From positions 309,337 to 373,336 of the forward strand of contig NZ_JBHUEE010000003.1 of the NCBI RefSeq assembly GCF_042680605.1: DNA of 64,000 nt, in the 5' to 3' direction. Source of the stretch: Allobogoriella deserti. GTDB taxonomy: Bacteria; Actinomycetota; Actinomycetes; Actinomycetales; Actinomycetaceae. A program made the position numbers and the translations under genes. This document shows, piece after piece, positions 32,875 to 41,353 of this stretch (positions are counted from its first letter, which is position 1; every line of letters begins with the position of its first letter). The notes under the pieces are model-generated. The model saw only the letters and a program-made list of their open reading frames with translations, did no database searches and was not told where the DNA came from.

Positions 32875-33832
32875 CGTCCTCGGTGTTGACCGCCTTGCCC
32901 ATCACGTAGGACGAGCCCGAGCCGGAGAAGAAGTCGTGGTTCTCGTCCGCGTTGGGACTCAACGAGGAGAGGATCGCCGGGTTGACCTGCGTCTGGTCCG
33001 AGGGGAAGAGCGCCTCATAACCCAGGTTCTGCAGCGCCTTGTTCGCGTTGTACCGCAGGAACGCCTTGACGTCCTCGGTCAGCCCGAGCGGGTCGTAGAG
33101 GTCCTCGGTGTACTGCTCCTCGTTCTCGTACAGCTCGAAGAGCAGCTCGAAGGTGTAGTCCTTGAGCTCCTGGCGGCGCGCCCCATCGGCCTTCTCCAGC
33201 GCCTTCTGGAACTTGTAGCCGATGTAGTAGCCGTGCACGGCCTCGTCGCGGATGATCAATCGGATGAGGTCCGCGGTGTTGGTCAGCTTGGCGTGGCTGG
33301 ACCAGTACATCGGCGCGTAGAAGCCGGAGTAGAAGAGGAAGGACTCCAGCATCGTGGAGGCCACCTTGCGCTTCTCCGGGTCGTCGCCGCGGTAGTAGTC
33401 CATGACGATCTCGGCCTTGCGCTGCAGGTTCTCGTTCTCCTCGCTCCAGCGGAACGCGGCGTCGATCTCCTTGGTGGAGATGAGCGTGGAGAAGATCGAG
33501 GAGTAGCTCTTGGCGTGGACCGACTCCATGAACGCGATGTTCGTGTAGACGGCTTCCTCGTGCGGCGTGACCGCGTCCGGAATGAGCGAGACCGCCCCCA
33601 CGGTGCCCTGGATGGTGTCCAGCAGCGTCAGGCCGGTGAACACCCGGGTGGTCATGAGCTTCTCGTCGTCGGTGAGGGTGTTCCACGACTGGATGTCGTT
33701 GGAGAGCGGCACCTTCTCCGGCAGCCAGAAATTCCCCGTCAGGCGATCCCAGACCTCGACGTCCTTCTCGTCCTGGACTCGGTTCCAGTTGATCGCCTGG
33801 ACGCTGCTGACCAGCGTGAGCTTCTCCGACAC
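32858..33832 (-). CDS. nrdF: Class Ib ribonucleotide reductase beta subunit
   Basis: 324 residues, normal length. Di-metal ligands appear in the family order: D/E-x-x-H type DTIQGTVGAVSLI...EEAVYTNIAFMESVHAKSY (Glu and His ligands), ESFLFYSGFYAPMYW and IIRDEAVHGYYIG (E-x-x-H). The C-terminus ends NTEDEDWDF, the tail that binds the large subunit. Holds the dimanganese/diiron-tyrosyl cofactor that starts the radical reaction. Lies 128 bp after nrdE on the same strand. Confidence 0.97.
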   Translation of the reverse strand: MSEKLTLVSSVQAINWNRVQDEKDVEVWDRLTGNFWLPEKVPLSNDIQSWNTLTDDEKLMTTRVFTGLTLLDTIQGTVGAVSLIPDAVTPHEEAVYTNIAFMESVHAKSYSSIFSTLISTKEIDAAFRWSEENENLQRKAEIVMDYYRGDDPEKRKVASTMLESFLFYSGFYAPMYWSSHAKLTNTADLIRLIIRDEAVHGYYIGYKFQKALEKADGARRQELKDYTFELLFELYENEEQYTEDLYDPLGLTEDVKAFLRYNANKALQNLGYEALFPSDQTQVNPAILSSLSPNADENHDFFSGSGSSYVMGKAVNTEDEDWDF

Positions 33833-33960
33833 TCTCGGTGCCTCTCCCTATCGGTCCGGTGCGTCACCGGGATGGTACGTGCGGATGGTGGTGCTCCGAC
33901 GACGACGTCGCGCGGCCGGTGTCGTCGGAGCTCGGGGGCGGGCCCGGCCCGCCCGGTGGC

Positions 33961-36117
33961 TCACAGCATGCAGCTGACGCAGCCATCCACTTCAGTGCCC
34001 TCGAGCGCCATCTGACGCACGCGGATGTAGTAGAGGGTCTTGATGCCCTTGCGCCAGGCATAGATCTGCGCCCGGTTGACGTCGCGCGTGGTGGCGGTGT
34101 CCTTGAAGAACAGCGTCAGCGACAGCCCCTGGTCCACGTGCTGGGTGGCCTCGGCGTAGGTGTCGATGATCTTCTCGGGGCCGATCTCGTACGCGTCCTG
34201 GTAGTACTCCAGGTTGTCGTTCGTCATGTACGGCGCCGGGTAGTAGACGCGCCCGATCTTGCCCTCCTTGCGGATCTCGATCTTGGAGACGATCGGGTGG
34301 ATCGAGGATGTGGAGTTGTTGATGTACGAGATCGAGCCGGTCGGCGGGACCGCCTGGAGGTTCTGGTTGTAGATGCCGTGCCGCTTGACCGACTCGGCCA
34401 GCTCTCGCCAGTCGTCCTGCGTCGGGATCCGCACGCCGGCGTCGGCGAACAACTGCCGCACCCGCTCGGTCCGCGGCTCCCAGACCTGCTCGATGTACTT
34501 CGTGAAGTACTCGCCGGTCGCGTACTTCGACTCCTCGAACCCGGCGAAGGCCCGGCCCTTCTCGATCGCGAGCTTGTTCGACTCCGTGATCGCGTGGAAC
34601 GCCACCGTGTAGAAGTACATGTTGGTGAAGTCCAGGCCCTCGTCGGATCCGTAGTGGATCCTCTCGCGGGCCAGGTACCCGTGCAGGTTCATCTGCCCGA
34701 GTCCGATCGCGTGCGAGTCGTTGTTGCCCTTCTCCACCGACGGCACGGACCAGATGTGCGTCTGGTCCGAGACGGCGGTCAGCGCACGGATCGCGGTCCC
34801 CACCGACTTGCCGAAGTCCGGCGAGTCCATCGTCTTCGCGATGTTCAGCGACCCGAGGTTGCACGAGATGTCCTTGCCGACCTCCGCGTAGGACAGGTCG
34901 TCCTCGAAGGTCGAGGGCGTCGAGACCTGGAGGATCTCCGAGCACAGGTTCGACATGGTGATCTTGCCCTTGATCGGGTTGGCCCGGTTCACCGTGTCCT
35001 CGAACACGATGTACGGGTAGCCCGATTCGAACTGCAGCTCGGCGAGCGTCTGGAAGAAGCCGCGCGCGTTCAGCTTGGTCTTCTTGATCCGCGCGTCGTC
35101 GACCATGTCGTGGTAATGCTCGCTGACGTTGATCTCCGAGAACGGCTTTCCGTAGACCCGCTCGACGTCGTACGGCGAGAACAGGTACATGTCCTCGTTC
35201 TTCTTGGCCAGCTCGAACGTGATGTCCGGGATGACGACGCCCAGGGAGAGCGTCTTGATCCGGATCTTCTCGTCCGCGTTCTCCCGCTTGGTGTCGAGGA
35301 ACCGCATGATGTCGGGGTGGTGGGCGTTGAGGTACACCGCCCCGGCGCCCTGGCGCGCCCCGAGCTGGTTGGCGTAGGAGAAGGAGTCCTCGAGGAGCTT
35401 CATCACCGGGATGACGCCGGAGGACTGGTTCTGGATCTTCTTGATCGGCGCGCCGGACTCGCGGATGTTCGTCAGCGACAACGCGACGCCACCGCCACGC
35501 TTGGACAGCTGCAGCGCCGAGTTGATCCCCCGCGCGATCGACTCCATGTTGTCCTCGACGCGGAGGAGGAAGCAGGAGACGAGCTCACCGCGCTGTGCTT
35601 TGCCGGCGTTGAGGAACGTCGGGGTGGCGGGCTGGAACCGGCCGGCCAGGATCTCGTCGACCATGTTGCGTGCGAGCGTCTCGTCACCGTCGGCCAGCGT
35701 GAGCGCGACCATGACCACGCGGTCCTCGAAGCGCTCCAGGTACCGCTTCCCGTCGAAGGTCTTCAGCGTGTACGAGGTGTAGTACTTGAACGCGCCGAGG
35801 AACGTCTCGAACCGGAACTTCTTGGCCCATGCCTGGTCCCAGAGGTCGACGAGGAACTCGTGGGAGTACTTCTCGAGGACCTCACCCTCGTAGTACCCCT
35901 CCTCGACCAGGTAGTCGAGCTTCTCCTTGAGGGTGTGGAAGAAGACGGTGTTCTGGTTGACGTGCTGGAGGAAGTACTGGCGCGCGGCCTCCCGGTCGGC
36001 GTCGAACTGGATCTTCCCGTCCGCGTCGTACAGGTTGAGCATCGCGTTCAGCGCGTGGTAGTCGAGCTGAGGCGCGCCGGCGACCTCTACGCCGGTATCA
36101 GTGAGCGTTGCTGCCAA
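33961..36117 (-). CDS. nrdE: Class Ib ribonucleotide reductase alpha subunit
   Basis: 718 residues if the TTG at 36115-36117 starts it (31 bp inside nrdI); no ATG or GTG fits better, and the length equals that of other NrdE proteins. Family marks: GELVSCFLLRVEDNMESIAR (active-site Cys), RGGGVALSLTNIRESGAPI, NLCSEILQ (Asn, Cys, Glu), CNLGSLNIAKTM, PPTGSISYINNST and the C-terminal redox pair CVSCML. It reduces ribonucleoside diphosphates; electrons arrive from NrdH. Confidence 0.96.
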   Translation of the reverse strand: MAATLTDTGVEVAGAPQLDYHALNAMLNLYDADGKIQFDADREAARQYFLQHVNQNTVFFHTLKEKLDYLVEEGYYEGEVLEKYSHEFLVDLWDQAWAKKFRFETFLGAFKYYTSYTLKTFDGKRYLERFEDRVVMVALTLADGDETLARNMVDEILAGRFQPATPTFLNAGKAQRGELVSCFLLRVEDNMESIARGINSALQLSKRGGGVALSLTNIRESGAPIKKIQNQSSGVIPVMKLLEDSFSYANQLGARQGAGAVYLNAHHPDIMRFLDTKRENADEKIRIKTLSLGVVIPDITFELAKKNEDMYLFSPYDVERVYGKPFSEINVSEHYHDMVDDARIKKTKLNARGFFQTLAELQFESGYPYIVFEDTVNRANPIKGKITMSNLCSEILQVSTPSTFEDDLSYAEVGKDISCNLGSLNIAKTMDSPDFGKSVGTAIRALTAVSDQTHIWSVPSVEKGNNDSHAIGLGQMNLHGYLARERIHYGSDEGLDFTNMYFYTVAFHAITESNKLAIEKGRAFAGFEESKYATGEYFTKYIEQVWEPRTERVRQLFADAGVRIPTQDDWRELAESVKRHGIYNQNLQAVPPTGSISYINNSTSSIHPIVSKIEIRKEGKIGRVYYPAPYMTNDNLEYYQDAYEIGPEKIIDTYAEATQHVDQGLSLTLFFKDTATTRDVNRAQIYAWRKGIKTLYYIRVRQMALEGTEVDGCVSCML

Positions 36118-36503
36118 AACTGCCCCAATCCCTCTCGGACGCGCGTCACGTCCTCGGCGGTTCCCATGAGTTCGAATCTGTACAAGAACGGCACGCGGCA
36201 CTTCACGGAGACGATGTCCCCGGCGATGCCGTAACCGGTGCCGAAGTTGGTGTTGCCGGCGGCAATGACCCCGCGGATCAGCGACCGGTTGTGCTCGTCG
36301 TTGAGGAACCGGATGACCTGCTTGGGCACAGCACCCTTGCCGTCGCCGCCGCCGTAGGTCGGAAGGATGAGGACGTACTCCTCGTCCATGGAGACGAACG
36401 GATCGTGCGGGCGCAGGGGAAGGCGGTGCGCGGGCATCCCGAGCTTCTCCACGAACCGGTGCGTGTTGTTCGTGGCGGAGGAGAAGTAGGCGATCGTGCC
36501 CAT
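36087..36503 (-). CDS. nrdI: NrdI flavodoxin-like activator
   Basis: 138 residues from the ATG at 36501-36503; a GTG just upstream is 3 bases from the AAGGAGG site, which is too close, so the ATG is preferred. IAYFSSATNNTHRFVEKLG is the flavodoxin-like phosphate-binding loop, ILPTYGGGDGKGAVPKQVIR and GVIAAGNTNFGTGYGIAGD complete the FMN site. NrdI supplies oxidant to assemble the NrdF manganese cofactor. Ends inside the 5' end of nrdE. Confidence 0.95.
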   Translation of the reverse strand: MGTIAYFSSATNNTHRFVEKLGMPAHRLPLRPHDPFVSMDEEYVLILPTYGGGDGKGAVPKQVIRFLNDEHNRSLIRGVIAAGNTNFGTGYGIAGDIVSVKCRVPFLYRFELMGTAEDVTRVREGLGQFWQQRSLIPA

Positions 36504-36664
36504 CACTACCCTCCTTCAGTGATGCCGAGGCGCTCGTCCCGGAGTCCGGGACGAGTTCTGATCTGTCGTGGCCGGCGGTCCCGGGCCGGTCTCCCGGGTG
36601 GGTTGGTGTTCGGCCGGGCCACCGGGTCACGGTGACCCGGCCGAAGTCGGGTGGTGGCCGGCCG

Positions 36665-36910
36665 TCAGGCGCTGACCGCGGCCTGCTGGGCCGCGAGCGC
36701 CTTGATCTTGTCCGGCCGGAACCCGGACCAGTGGTCCCCGTCTGCGAACACCACGGGCGCCTGCTGGTAACCCAGCGCCTTGATGCTCTCCAGCGCCTCG
36801 GCGTCGGTGGTGATGTCCACGACGTCGTACTCGAGGCCCTGCTTGTTCAGCGCCCGGTAGGTGGCATCGCACTGGACGCAGGACGGCTTGCTGTAGACGG
36901 TGATGCTCAT
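36665..36910 (-). CDS. nrdH: NrdH glutaredoxin-like electron donor
   Basis: 81 residues, typical. VYSKPSCVQCDATYRAL has the redox pair C11/C14, and GYQQAPVVFADGDHWSGFRPDKI carries the cis-Pro and W-S-G-F-R-P end that distinguishes NrdH from glutaredoxins. AAGGAG precedes the ATG. First gene of the nrdHIEF set; 161 bp separate it from nrdI. Confidence 0.96.
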   Translation of the reverse strand: MSITVYSKPSCVQCDATYRALNKQGLEYDVVDITTDAEALESIKALGYQQAPVVFADGDHWSGFRPDKIKALAAQQAAVSA

Positions 36911-37023
36911 CTGAGCCGGACTCCTTGCCTCGTGCGTCATCACATGTCCCGTCGTGGGTCTGACGCGCATGTAACAACATCCATGTGATTCGTCGGAGAG
37001 TAGTCCTCTCCGCGCTCCTTCAA

Positions 37024-37071
37024 ACACTACACCTAGTGGTCCTCGAGGAGGGGGACCCCAAGATCTGGGTA
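37024..37071. promoter_or_regulatory. Paired NrdR-box-like sites upstream of nrdH
   Basis: Box 1, ACACTACACCTAGTGG (37024-37039), has the CACTA-N4-TAGTG palindrome. Box 2, CCCCAAGATCTGGGTA (37056-37071), keeps the CAAGATCT core. Their centres are 32 bp apart, about three helical turns, which is the spacing known for NrdR repressor boxes. An additional palindrome CGGAGAG-N5-CTCTCCG (37026 upstream side, 36990-37008) lies between the boxes and nrdH. Confidence 0.65.
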
Positions 37072-37118
37072 TCGGCGTGTCGCCTCGCCGACGTGACCAA
37101 CCTCCTCGAAGAGCCGTC

Positions 37119-37362
37119 TGTGGACCGGCCGCAGACCGTTGGGGAGCGGTTGTGGACATCCTTCGAACCGCCCGTCCGACCCGCCTGCGCGTCCCGCGTC
37201 TCCCCGAGTCTCTCGCCCACCACTGACACGGCCGCGGCACGACGCGCCGGGGCCTCGGCCGAGCCATCCGGCGACCGGCGACAGCCGCGCTCAGCCCGGG
37301 GCCACGTTCGACTCAGGCACAGACCTTCGAGCTGTGGACGAATGCGCGGCGCGATGTCCACA
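37119..37362. promoter_or_regulatory. Cluster of four DnaA-box-like 9-mers
   Basis: TGTGGACCG (37119-37127), TGTGGACAT (37151-37159), TGTGGACGA (37333-37341) and, inverted, ATGTCCACA (37354-37362). The high-GC actinobacterial DnaA box is TTGTCCACA (complement TGTGGACAA); three of the four differ at one position. The last two form CTGTGGAC-N16-GTCCACAG. This lies in a gene-poor stretch of about 800 bp between nrdH and the osmoprotectant operon. Confidence 0.4.
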
Positions 37363-37619
37363 GTCTGTGCGTTGACACCGCCGCGACAGACCGTCAGGGG
37401 TCGACCCGCCGTCCGAAGATCTCGGCGTGTCGGGGCCACCTCGGCGTGTCGGCCCCGCGCCGGTCGGGCCGCGCCCCGGCGGTGGGCCGTCGGGCACGGA
37501 CACCACCCTTCCGTCATGTGAGACGTCGCGGCTAGCCGGTCCATCTGCATGTTTGCCCGACGATTGACCGCAACTTGCCGTCACCCTGATCCAGACACCT
37601 ACCCGGGTCATGCGTTTGC
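37363..37619. other. Intergenic stretch without a credible gene
   Basis: Only short Arg/Pro-rich frames occur. Notable are direct repeats CTCGGCGTGTCGG at 37421-37433 and 37440-37452, the first end and second end of which also form CGGGGCC/GGCCCCG (37431-37437, 37451-37457), a hairpin. Nothing else is evident. Confidence 0.6.
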
Positions 37620-37645
37620 CTGTACGGTCCCTCCTTGCCGTACGG
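37620..37645. promoter_or_regulatory. Repeated palindrome upstream of the osmoprotectant importer
   Basis: CTGTACGG (37620-37627) and CCGTACGG (37638-37645) recur 18 bp apart; CCGTACGG is itself a perfect palindrome and GTACGG/CCGTAC pair as an inverted repeat. The sites end 64 bp before the first gene of the operon, so they may bind a regulator. Confidence 0.4.
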
Positions 37646-37709
37646 TCGCGTCGGAGCCACGTGCCGACCGGCGGTGGAACCACCCGCGACCGAGAGGAAT
37701 CCGCCCGTC

Positions 37710-38351
37710 ATGTGGGAGTACGTCGTCGACCGGCGCGACGAGATCCTGTTCCTCTCCTACCAGCACGTCAGCCTCGTCCTGCAGTGCATCCTGCTCGCCA
37801 CCGCGATCGCGCTGCTGATCGCCGTGTTCGTGTACCGGAGCCGGAGGATGACCGAGGCGGCCAACTCCGTCTCCGCGATCGGGCTGACCATTCCCTCCTT
37901 CGCGTTCCTGGGCATCCTGCTGACGGTCACCGGTTTCGGCATCACCACATCGGTCATCGCGCTGACCTTCTACGGGGCACTGCCGATCCTGCGCAACGCC
38001 GTCGTCGGGCTGGCCGGCGTCGACCGCACGGCCGTCGAATCGGCCCGCGGCATCGGCATGAGCCGGATCGCCACCCTGCTGCGCGTCGAGCTTCCGCTGG
38101 CCTGGCCGGTCATCCTCGCCGGGATCCGCGTCTCGACGCAGATGACCATGGGCGTGGCCGCCATCGCGGCCTACGTGCTCGGCCCGGGCCTGGGCAGCCT
38201 GATCTTCGCGGGACTCTCCCGGCTCGGCGGTGCAGGAGCCGTCTATTCCACCCTCACCGGGACGATCGTCGTCGTCCTGCTCGCCCTCGTGGTCGACGTC
38301 CTCCTTGTACTCGTCGGCCGCCTGACCACCTCCAAGGGGATCCGTGTCTGA
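37710..38351 (+). CDS. Osmoprotectant/choline ABC transporter permease 1 (OpuB/ProW-like)
   Basis: 213 residues from an ATG with GAGAGGAAT upstream. Five or so hydrophobic segments; the ABC permease coupling loop is RTAVESARGIGMSRIATLLRVELPLA with the family E-A-A...G motif, and FLGILLTVTGFGITTSVIAL, YGALPILRNAVVGLAGVD match OpuBB/OpuBD. Likely imports glycine betaine, choline or related osmolytes as a heterodimer with the second permease. The next gene starts within its last 8 bases. Confidence 0.9.
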   Translation: MWEYVVDRRDEILFLSYQHVSLVLQCILLATAIALLIAVFVYRSRRMTEAANSVSAIGLTIPSFAFLGILLTVTGFGITTSVIALTFYGALPILRNAVVGLAGVDRTAVESARGIGMSRIATLLRVELPLAWPVILAGIRVSTQMTMGVAAIAAYVLGPGLGSLIFAGLSRLGGAGAVYSTLTGTIVVVLLALVVDVLLVLVGRLTTSKGIRV

Positions 38352-39522
38352 CACCGAGACCACCACCGCGACGGCGACGCCGGGTACCACCGGCGCGTCC
38401 ATCCAGCTGCAGCAGGTCACCAAGGAGTACGCCGGGCAGGCACAGCCCGCCGTGGACCACATCGACCTGGACATCAAGGCGGGCGAGATCCTCATGCTCG
38501 TCGGGCCGTCCGGCTGCGGCAAGACGACGACGCTGAAGATGATCAACCGGCTCATCGAGCCGACCTCCGGCCGGATCGTGCTCGACGGCGAGGACGTCAC
38601 CAACCAGGACGCCGACCAGCTGCGCCGTCACATCGGGTACGTCATCCAGGCGGGCGGTCTTTTCCCGCACATGACGGTGGCCGCCAACGTCGGCCTGGTA
38701 CCCGGCATGCTCAAGTGGGACAAGCAGCGGATCGCCGAGCGCACCGACGAACTGCTGGAGCTGGTGGGCCTCGAGCCGGGCCAGTACCGCGACCGGTACC
38801 CCCGTGAGCTCTCCGGTGGCCAACAGCAACGCGTCGGCGTGGCCCGGGCGCTGGCGGCCGACCCTCCGGTGCTGCTCATGGACGAGCCGTTCGGCGCCGT
38901 GGACCCGATCACCCGCCAGCGGCTGCAGGACGAGCTGCTCAACATCCAGGAGGAGCTCGGCAAGACCATCGTCATGGTTACCCACGACTTCGACGAGGCG
39001 GTCAAGCTCGGGGACCGGATCGCCATCCTCGACGTCGGCGCACGGATCGTTCAGCTCGACACACCGGAGGAACTGCTCCAGAACCCGGCGGACGACTTCG
39101 TCGTCGACTTCATCGGCAAGGGCGCAGCCCTGAAGACCTTGGACCTGACCCGGGTGAGCGACGTCCCGCTCCGCACCGGTACGACGGCACGGGCCAGCAC
39201 GTCGACGGCCGACGCCGTAGCGGCGGCTCGCGCGGCCGGTGACACCTACGTCGTCGTCCTCGACCAGCGTGATCGACCCCTGCGTTGGCACCGCATCGAG
39301 GAGTTGGAGGCGGCCGGCGAGACGATCGGTTCGCGCGCCGACGAGGACCTGCCGACGCTCTCGCGCCGATCGACCCTGAACGAGGCGCTGGACACCATGC
39401 TCACCGCGTCGCAGAACGGCGTGATCGTCACCGGTCGCCGCGACGCGTACGTCGGCTTCCTCACCATCGACACCGTGATGTCTTTCATGTCGCCCGGCGA
39501 CGAGGCGGGAGCGGGATCGTGA
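38344..39522 (+). CDS. Osmoprotectant ABC transporter ATP-binding protein with C-terminal CBS domains (OpuBA-like)
   Basis: 392 residues, GTG start overlapping the previous stop. LVGPSGCGKTTTLKMINRL (Walker A), ELSGGQQQRVGVARAL (signature), LLMDEPFGAVDPITRQRLQ (Walker B) and VTHDFDEAVKLGDRI (H-loop) show a QAT-family importer ATPase. Residues about 270-390 resemble a tandem CBS pair (VVVLDQRDRPLRWHRIEELE and NEALDTMLTASQNGVIVTGR), which in OpuA senses ionic strength, so activity is probably gated by osmotic conditions. Confidence 0.92.
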   Translation: MSDTETTTATATPGTTGASIQLQQVTKEYAGQAQPAVDHIDLDIKAGEILMLVGPSGCGKTTTLKMINRLIEPTSGRIVLDGEDVTNQDADQLRRHIGYVIQAGGLFPHMTVAANVGLVPGMLKWDKQRIAERTDELLELVGLEPGQYRDRYPRELSGGQQQRVGVARALAADPPVLLMDEPFGAVDPITRQRLQDELLNIQEELGKTIVMVTHDFDEAVKLGDRIAILDVGARIVQLDTPEELLQNPADDFVVDFIGKGAALKTLDLTRVSDVPLRTGTTARASTSTADAVAAARAAGDTYVVVLDQRDRPLRWHRIEELEAAGETIGSRADEDLPTLSRRSTLNEALDTMLTASQNGVIVTGRRDAYVGFLTIDTVMSFMSPGDEAGAGS

Positions 39523-40307
39523 CGGCGACGCGGACCGAGTCCTCCGACGCCACCACCGAGGCCGATCTCGGAGCGGGCGAGGGCGCGCGTCCCTGGCGCA
39601 CGCTCCTGCTCCAACCCGCCATCATCCTGCTCGTCCTCGCCGGGTTCCTCGTCTGGCTCTTCACGGCCGATCTCACGACCACCGAGAGTCGGACGCTGAG
39701 CTGGGGAACGCTCTTCCCGATGTTCGTCGAGCACCTGCGCCTGACCGGGGTGGCGGCGCTCGTCGTCATCCTCATCGCGGTGCCGCTTGGGATCTTGCTC
39801 ACGCGCGGCCGCGTCAAGCGGGCTGCCGGTCCGGTGACCGCTGTGGCCAACGTGGGCCAGGCCGCGCCGGCGATCGGCCTGATCGTGCTGCTCGCCATGT
39901 GGCTGGGCTTCGGGTGGCGTACCGCCGTCGTCTCCCTCGTGGCGTACGCGGTCCTGCCCGTGTTGCGCAACACGATGGTCGGCCTGACCGGCGTCGACCC
40001 GCGCGTCGTCGAAGCGGGGCGCGGTATGGGGATGTCCGCCCTCGCCGTGCTCTGGCGCGTCGAGCTCCCCTTGGCCGTGCCGGTCATCCTCGCCGGCATC
40101 CGCACCGCCCTCGTGCTCCTCGTGGGCACGGCGACCCTCGCCGCCTTCATCGACGGCGGCGGACTCGGCGAGCTCATCGTGACCGGCGTCAACCTCTACC
40201 TGCCGTCCGTGCTCAACTCCGGCGCGCTGCTCGTCGCCCTGCTTGCTCTGCTCGTCGACTGGGTGGGCCGCGTCGTCGAGCACATCGCCCGACCCCGAGG
40301 ACTGTGA
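39519..40307 (+). CDS. Osmoprotectant/choline ABC transporter permease 2 (OpuB-like)
   Basis: 262 residues from a GTG that overlaps the ATPase gene's TGA. About 40 cytosolic residues come first, then six hydrophobic segments. RVVEAGRGMGMSALAVLWRVEL is the EAA coupling loop, and GQAAPAIGLIVLLAMWLGFG, YAVLPVLRNTMVGLTGVD mirror the first permease in the operon, so the two arose by duplication. Functions as the second half of the membrane channel. Confidence 0.9.
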   Translation: MTATRTESSDATTEADLGAGEGARPWRTLLLQPAIILLVLAGFLVWLFTADLTTTESRTLSWGTLFPMFVEHLRLTGVAALVVILIAVPLGILLTRGRVKRAAGPVTAVANVGQAAPAIGLIVLLAMWLGFGWRTAVVSLVAYAVLPVLRNTMVGLTGVDPRVVEAGRGMGMSALAVLWRVELPLAVPVILAGIRTALVLLVGTATLAAFIDGGGLGELIVTGVNLYLPSVLNSGALLVALLALLVDWVGRVVEHIARPRGL

Positions 40308-41302
40308 TGACCCGCCACTCCCGCCGCACCCGGCTCGCCGTCGCCCTCACCGCACTGGCCGGCACCACTTCGCTCGCCGCGTGTGGGCTGCAGCCCGCGT
40401 CCGGCTACGCCCCGCCCGTCGAGCCCGCCGGCATCGAGCGGATCGACGACGCCCAGGGCGTGCGGGTCACCGTCGGCGCCAAGAACTTCACCGAGCAGCT
40501 CATCCTCGGCAAGATCGCCGTGCTCGCGCTCCGTGCGGCGGGCTTCACGGTCATCGACGCCACCAACATCCCCGGTTCGAACCCGGCGCGCGGCGCGATG
40601 CTGAACGGCGACACCGACATGCAGTGGGAGTACACCGGCACGGCCTGGGTCTCCTACATGGGCGAGACGGGCATCCCCGACCAGGAGGAGCAGTGGCAGG
40701 CCGTCTACGACGCCGACCTGGAGAACGGCCTGACCTGGCTCGACCCGGCGCCGATGAACAACACCTACGGCTTCGCGATGAACGCCGAGACGTCCGAGCG
40801 GCTGGGCATCAGCGCACTGTCGGAGATCGCTGACGTCCCGGTCGAGGAGCGCACGTTCTGCGTGGAGAGCGAGTTCCGCAGCCGCGACGACGGCCTGGAG
40901 CCGATGCTCGAGCACTACGGCGTCCCGCTCGGCGATCCGAACGGAGTGCCGGCCGACAACCTCCGAGTCATGGACACCGGAGCGATCTACCAGGCCACGG
41001 CCGACGGTGCGTGCAACTTCGGCGAGATCTTCACGACCGACGGCCGCATCCTCGCCCTCGATCTCACCGTTCTCGAGGACGACGAGAGCTACTTCCCGTC
41101 CTACAACGTCGCACCCGTGCTCAACACCGAGTTCCTCGAGCAGAACCCGGCGGCGGCCGACGTGCTGAACCAGATCACCCCGATGCTGACCGACGAGACC
41201 CTCATCGACCTCAACGCCCGCGTGGACGTCGACGGTGCCGAGCCGGGGGACGTCGCGCTGGACTGGCTCGTCTCGGAGGGACTGGTCCGCCGCGCGTCCT
41301 GA
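40307..41302 (+). CDS. Osmoprotectant-binding lipoprotein (OpuBC-like)
   Basis: 331 residues; ATG shares one base with the previous TGA. Signal peptide ends in a lipobox (TSLAAC; cysteine about 26). VRVTVGAKNFTEQLILGKIA is the family N-terminus; MQWEYTGTAWVSYMGE contains the aromatic WEY block usual for choline and betaine binding, and DNLRVMDTGAIYQATADG follows. Captures osmolyte outside the membrane and delivers it to the two permeases. Ends the operon. Confidence 0.9.
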   Translation: MTRHSRRTRLAVALTALAGTTSLAACGLQPASGYAPPVEPAGIERIDDAQGVRVTVGAKNFTEQLILGKIAVLALRAAGFTVIDATNIPGSNPARGAMLNGDTDMQWEYTGTAWVSYMGETGIPDQEEQWQAVYDADLENGLTWLDPAPMNNTYGFAMNAETSERLGISALSEIADVPVEERTFCVESEFRSRDDGLEPMLEHYGVPLGDPNGVPADNLRVMDTGAIYQATADGACNFGEIFTTDGRILALDLTVLEDDESYFPSYNVAPVLNTEFLEQNPAAADVLNQITPMLTDETLIDLNARVDVDGAEPGDVALDWLVSEGLVRRAS

Positions 41303-41353
41303 CCGGCAGGCACGCCGCCGGGCCGGCCGCGGGCGGCTCGTAGAGTGACGGTC

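Noticed and set aside
33838..36234. 798-codon open frame on the plus strand
   Set aside because: Antisense shadow of nrdE; composition rich in Val/Arg/His as expected from high-GC complement.
37119..37362. Chromosomal origin (oriC)
   Set aside because: Only four DnaA-like boxes and no dnaA, dnaN or AT-rich unwinding region nearby.
37020..37550. 176-codon minus-strand frame in the nrdH to osmoprotectant gap
   Set aside because: Arg/Ser/Thr-rich with no start site or domain; overlaps NrdR boxes and DnaA-like sites.
40572..40586. CCGGTTCGAACCCGG, similar to a tRNA T-arm
   Set aside because: It lies inside the osmoprotectant-binding protein gene and no acceptor stem or anticodon arm fits around it.
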